Positions 33,412 to 37,197 of a DNA stretch of 37,197 nt are shown in pieces. A model generated the notes under the pieces. That model made no database searches, was not told the origin of the DNA, and saw nothing but the letters and a program-made list of their open reading frames with translations. The position numbers and the translations under genes are program-made. The stretch's first letter is position 1. Each line of letters opens with the position of its first letter. The DNA comes from Rhizophlyctis rosea (taxonomy: Eukaryota; Chytridiomycota; Chytridiomycetes; Rhizophlyctidales; Rhizophlyctidaceae), in contig JADGJC010000367.1 of the NCBI GenBank assembly GCA_027596075.1, forward strand, positions 272-37,468, written 5' to 3'.

Positions 33412-36400
33412 TTCCGAGCATCCATTGACAAGTGCTGGCGTCATACCTTCGTTGCCTGATAGAGGGCAAATGTCTGTTGCCCGGAGCCTTCATCGTATGA
33501 ATGACCAGCATTATATCTCTTAATGCTGAACGCTCCGCCTTTGTTGAGCATTTAGATGCGAAGCCCCATTTCGAGCAGTAGTGCATCGCATTGAAGCATC
33601 TTCTCCGTGCCTGGAAGTCCAAACCCCTGACTACGAATCACATCTTCTAGCGCTGACAAACATTCCAGTCGCAAGCAGAATTTGTGGTGAGATGTGCTCT
33701 TCCCCGCCATAGCGGTTGTGGAGGGATAGGAAACTCATTGTAGATCTGGAATGGATACAGCAATTAGGGCCTTGAATGTCGGGTGATGAAGGCCTACTAT
33801 TACTAAAATCATCCATATCCACTCATGGGCTAGTCGGAATCTAAGACCTTGCGGATGGTTGGCCTTTACCGTGCCGTGATGACATTGAGGAGAAGGCAAG
33901 GCATGCGTTTTGTTTGACCATTCGCGCAACGTGGAGAAATCCTCAATGGTGACACATGTTCTGTCGTCCCCAAACTTACTCATTTTTCCTCCTGGACTCA
34001 ATCGCAGTGCCTTCAATCAGGTGGGTATTACGTCCAGCACCATTCCATCCGATGCCCTTGGTTTCAGTCTGAGGTTGCTCCCGCTTTCTTTCGTGTATCC
34101 CTCAGATCTGGCACTTGCCGAGCGGCAGCCGCAGCATGGCGGCATGCGAAAAAGTTTGGATGCCGCTCAAACGCCGGACGGATACTTGCATGGGTAAGCA
34201 TGCGCCTTTCACAAGATGATCGGTTGGATGTCGCGGCCTAGATTCATATGGTGCATTGAGCAATACACTGGTGTGGAATCTAGCAAGCCATTGCAGGTCC
34301 GTTCCGGTAGCCCATCAGGTGGAAATAGAAAGGCTGAACGTGTTGATGGTCTCTGGTGGAAGCTGCTTGTACATCGTAGACCGTTCAGACAAATGTATCA
34401 CTCTTTTTGCCACTCTCTTTACTTATTTGGTCTAAAGTGTTCGCCCTCGCGTCGATGATGTAAGAGAAAAAGAAAGACCACGAAAATTGGTATTGATTGC
34501 TGCTCCGTGGCGGGTGGTTGTTAAGTAACACCACTAGTTACTCGTTGGAGGTCAAATTGGCCCAATTGTCAGTGAAGATTCATGAATATCGTTGGGGTTG
34601 GCGTGCAATTACAGGTTTTTGCTATTTTGGCAATGCTGAGTATCGTCCCTTTGCGCGGAGAGGTTATGATGGGTGTGAGGTTGTTGGGCAAAGGCACCAT
34701 GTCAGTTGGCTGCTCTCGTCGTACATCTACCTTAAGGTAAGATTTTTTTTGCGTGCAGCCGGGCTGTGGTGTGTGTCTCGATTCCCATCAAGCATGATTG
34801 CTGCATGCACCCAATGTCATAAGTCTTTCCTCCGCGCGGATCCAAGGAATTTAGCGAGGATTTAACATGGAAGAAAATCATCTGAATGCAAGATCGCAGT
34901 ATTATCAGCCACCACAATTACCACACTTCTTTTTCGCTTAATAAAAACCTAACAAATGATCTACAGACTCCAAAGGGCGTTGACTACTTACTATATGGGG
35001 ATAAGCTTTCAGTAAGAGGAGCGGCGATTCAATCCTGCTGCAAGGACATCATGACAAATATCGCATCTCTTAAATAGCGGGGAGCTCGAAGCACTTGGAG
35101 ACATTCAATGCTGCCACATTGTGGGGTACCGACGTGGCGATCTTGAGCGGGTGCGGCACCCAATGGTGATCTTTCTTGCAAAGGGTGCAACTCCGTGTTT
35201 TTTTGTATCAAGCGTACAAAACGTTCTATGATAGCTCCATTTTACCCATGCGATGGAATAGCGTCAGGCGGAGGCATGTGATGGCTGGGATATGGACAAC
35301 CCGACGTTCATATTTCCTTACAAATGCATCCTCACTACTTTCGTTTTTTGATCAGCACTTCAGTAGCGGTGGTCGAAGCTATAGCATTGATTATGTGGTG
35401 TTGGTGACCTGTGGGGGCCGAAGAACGTGAGTCTAATGATGGGACAAATAGGGTTTGCTCTCCACATCAGATCCCCAACCACAGGAATCATACTTTCCAG
35501 TAACCGCAACGGAATTTGATTGGGGATCTGAAACTTTGGTTCCCTATTTTGCCTTTCAACCAGCGGTTGTGGGAGGGTCGGAAAAACAATCATGGCTATA
35601 GACGGATGCGAACAGAACATATAGTCTCGGCTGTGAGGACTATTGCTCGATGCGGCTTTGCGCAGGTTTGACCTTCTACGCCTGAACGATCTTACCATTG
35701 GTTAGGACCGGGCAATATCTGAGCGTCAGAAATGGGAATGTTGCGTTTCCATCACGAAAGGATACTGATTGGAAGAGAATAAGTCCCAGGATTGATTATG
35801 AAAGTCCGAGGAATATCAATACCCCAAGCGCATGTTTTTTCTTTCTTTCTGGGAGTCCTCAAAAGGCGTCTGAACAGCTGCTGGCATTGTTTCAGAGGGT
35901 GCAGAATCCCGGTTCCCCCAAAAATAATTGAATGAAAGAGGATCATTCGACTAGCATTGCTGTCAGGTGGATATCATTGGACTGCCATGCTCGCCACATT
36001 TGTCCGTGTGGGTCTTGGGGAATGAGTTCCTTCTCTGTCATTCAACCTCAATTGCTGAGTTCTTTGAAGTGCATAAATCTTGCCGTGAGAGATGATGTGG
36101 GTTGCAGTTCATCCCCGCTGCCATAATGTCACTCATCTTGGGCATCACCTTCACCCAGCACATAACTCAGGTTATGCGGACAATCCACCTTTCGATTGAG
36201 GTGCTTCTCTTTTGTCGACAGTGTTCAACGCCGGGTCCGTAAGCTGACTGCAGGCATCTGTTGTTCAGTTCCTACTCATCATTACTCTGACCTTTTTGGG
36301 CACTTTGCCATTGTGCCGCAACGATGAGTGGAATGTAAACCTCATCCCTGTCACTCCCAATCTACCATGAGCCGGTCCTTCCTTTTTGGGTAAAAATATG

Positions 36401-36880
36401 GGCCAGCGGCGTGTTTGGCTTTGTTCAAATTGAATGCCCGCCATGATAAATACAGCTACATAAAATGTAATTGGAGGGTGGCAGGCAGTCATCGAGCATG
36501 CCGGACAAGGGACGTGTCATACATATCTTCTTAATCTGCGCGATCACACTTTGGAGTATGAAGTTACGGCAATCAAGTCTTCTGTGAAGACGCCAGTACA
36601 AGCGTATCGAGCGCAAATGTCGCAAACTAAGACGGCTCAGGTCGATTTGGCCAGGTTGATGTACAGCTGATTAAAGTGGGACTCAGATCGTCCTCTTTCG
36701 CCTTAGCGCCGTCAATGAACTCTTTCCCACCACTTTGATTGGGTTCAACAACTGCCACCATTGCAATACTGCCCAGGAACATCAGCATACTGTCCCACCT
36801 TTCTGCCATTATGGGCTTATATGTCGTGGTTGAAGACGATTGAGTATATCAATGGAAAGAGAGGTGAGCACCGTGAATAA

Positions 36881-36996
36881 CTTGACTCCATATTGCGCCC
36901 TTCGACTCATTTGAACGCACCCATATGGCTTGTGATGGCACATTTGCAAGTTTTGCACAGTCATGAGTTTATGACTGCGCGCGATATGGAGTCAAG
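36881..36996. repeat. 18-bp inverted repeat (one mismatch) around an 80-bp spacer
   Basis: The left arm CTTGACTCCATATTGCGC (36881-36898) and the right arm at 36979-36996 are reverse complements except for one base. The whole unit is 116 bp. It could be a small non-autonomous inverted-repeat element or a hairpin. No target-site duplication is obvious. Confidence 0.65.
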
Positions 36997-37197
36997 TGAC
37001 GATTTGGGGGGCAAAGTCTATAGATTAACATTTTGGGGTGCGTCCTTTTTGGTGTTGGGGTCAGACATTGAGGGTATCAATGAGGGGAAAAAAAACGTTC
37101 CATCCCATCCCGAAACCCCTCATAAGTAAAGAAGTTGTCCGTCGGCCACCCACCACCGGGCATGAACCTTATGCAGGTTGGGCAAATGAAAATGTCG

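Larger units (their letters stand above)
32963..37197. other. Gene-poor right end of the window
   Basis: About 4.2 kb with no recognised gene. An open stretch at 33910-34195 ends at a donor-like GGGTAAGC, but has no family match. The missing C-terminal part of the DUF4246 gene was not found here. Two small repeats are listed separately. Confidence 0.4.

Noticed and set aside
1..37197. CRISPR array, rRNA, operons or ribosome binding sites
   Set aside because: No regularly spaced repeats or rRNA sequence seen, and spliced genes show the window is eukaryotic.

Overview
The window looks like nuclear DNA of a filamentous or zoosporic fungus, most likely an early-diverging lineage such as Chytridiomycota. 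The reasons are short GT-AG introns (56 to about 490 nt), a velvet-family regulator, a mitochondrial Atp23 protease, a DUF4246-type gene, and a kinase plus Sel1-repeat gene of the kind expanded in early-diverging fungi. The phylum is inferred from gene content and was not tested.

Layout from left to right. Positions 49-1792 (+) hold the 3' part of an ATP23 metalloprotease gene with a long, unusual N-terminal extension. A tRNA-Gln gene with an intron lies at 2497-2590 (-). From about 4187 to 7593 (+) is a decayed gene for a TKL-like kinase joined to about nine Sel1 repeats. Positions 8660-9822 (+) encode a five-exon seven-helix membrane protein. Positions 11406-12334 (+) encode an atypical short-chain dehydrogenase, convergent with a seven-exon velvet transcription factor at 12849-15310 (-). 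About 7.8 kb without a recognisable gene follows. Then comes a seven-exon rhodopsin-like (class A) GPCR at 23090-25831 (-), another 5.3 kb gene-poor stretch, a damaged DUF4246 gene at 31112-32962 (+), and a further 4.2 kb with nothing recognised.

The intact genes do not form a pathway or cluster. The GPCR (sensing) and the velvet factor (developmental control) could both act in development, but nothing here links them directly. No CRISPR array, rRNA, complete transposon or virus-like gene was seen. The most interesting points are the class A GPCR architecture in a fungal-looking locus, the Atp23 protein with an internally duplicated N-terminal module, the kinase-Sel1 pseudogene with its helical N-terminal region, and blocky C-rich/G-rich skew switching inside exons.

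Exon boundaries were assigned by eye from splice signals, reading-frame continuity and family motifs.
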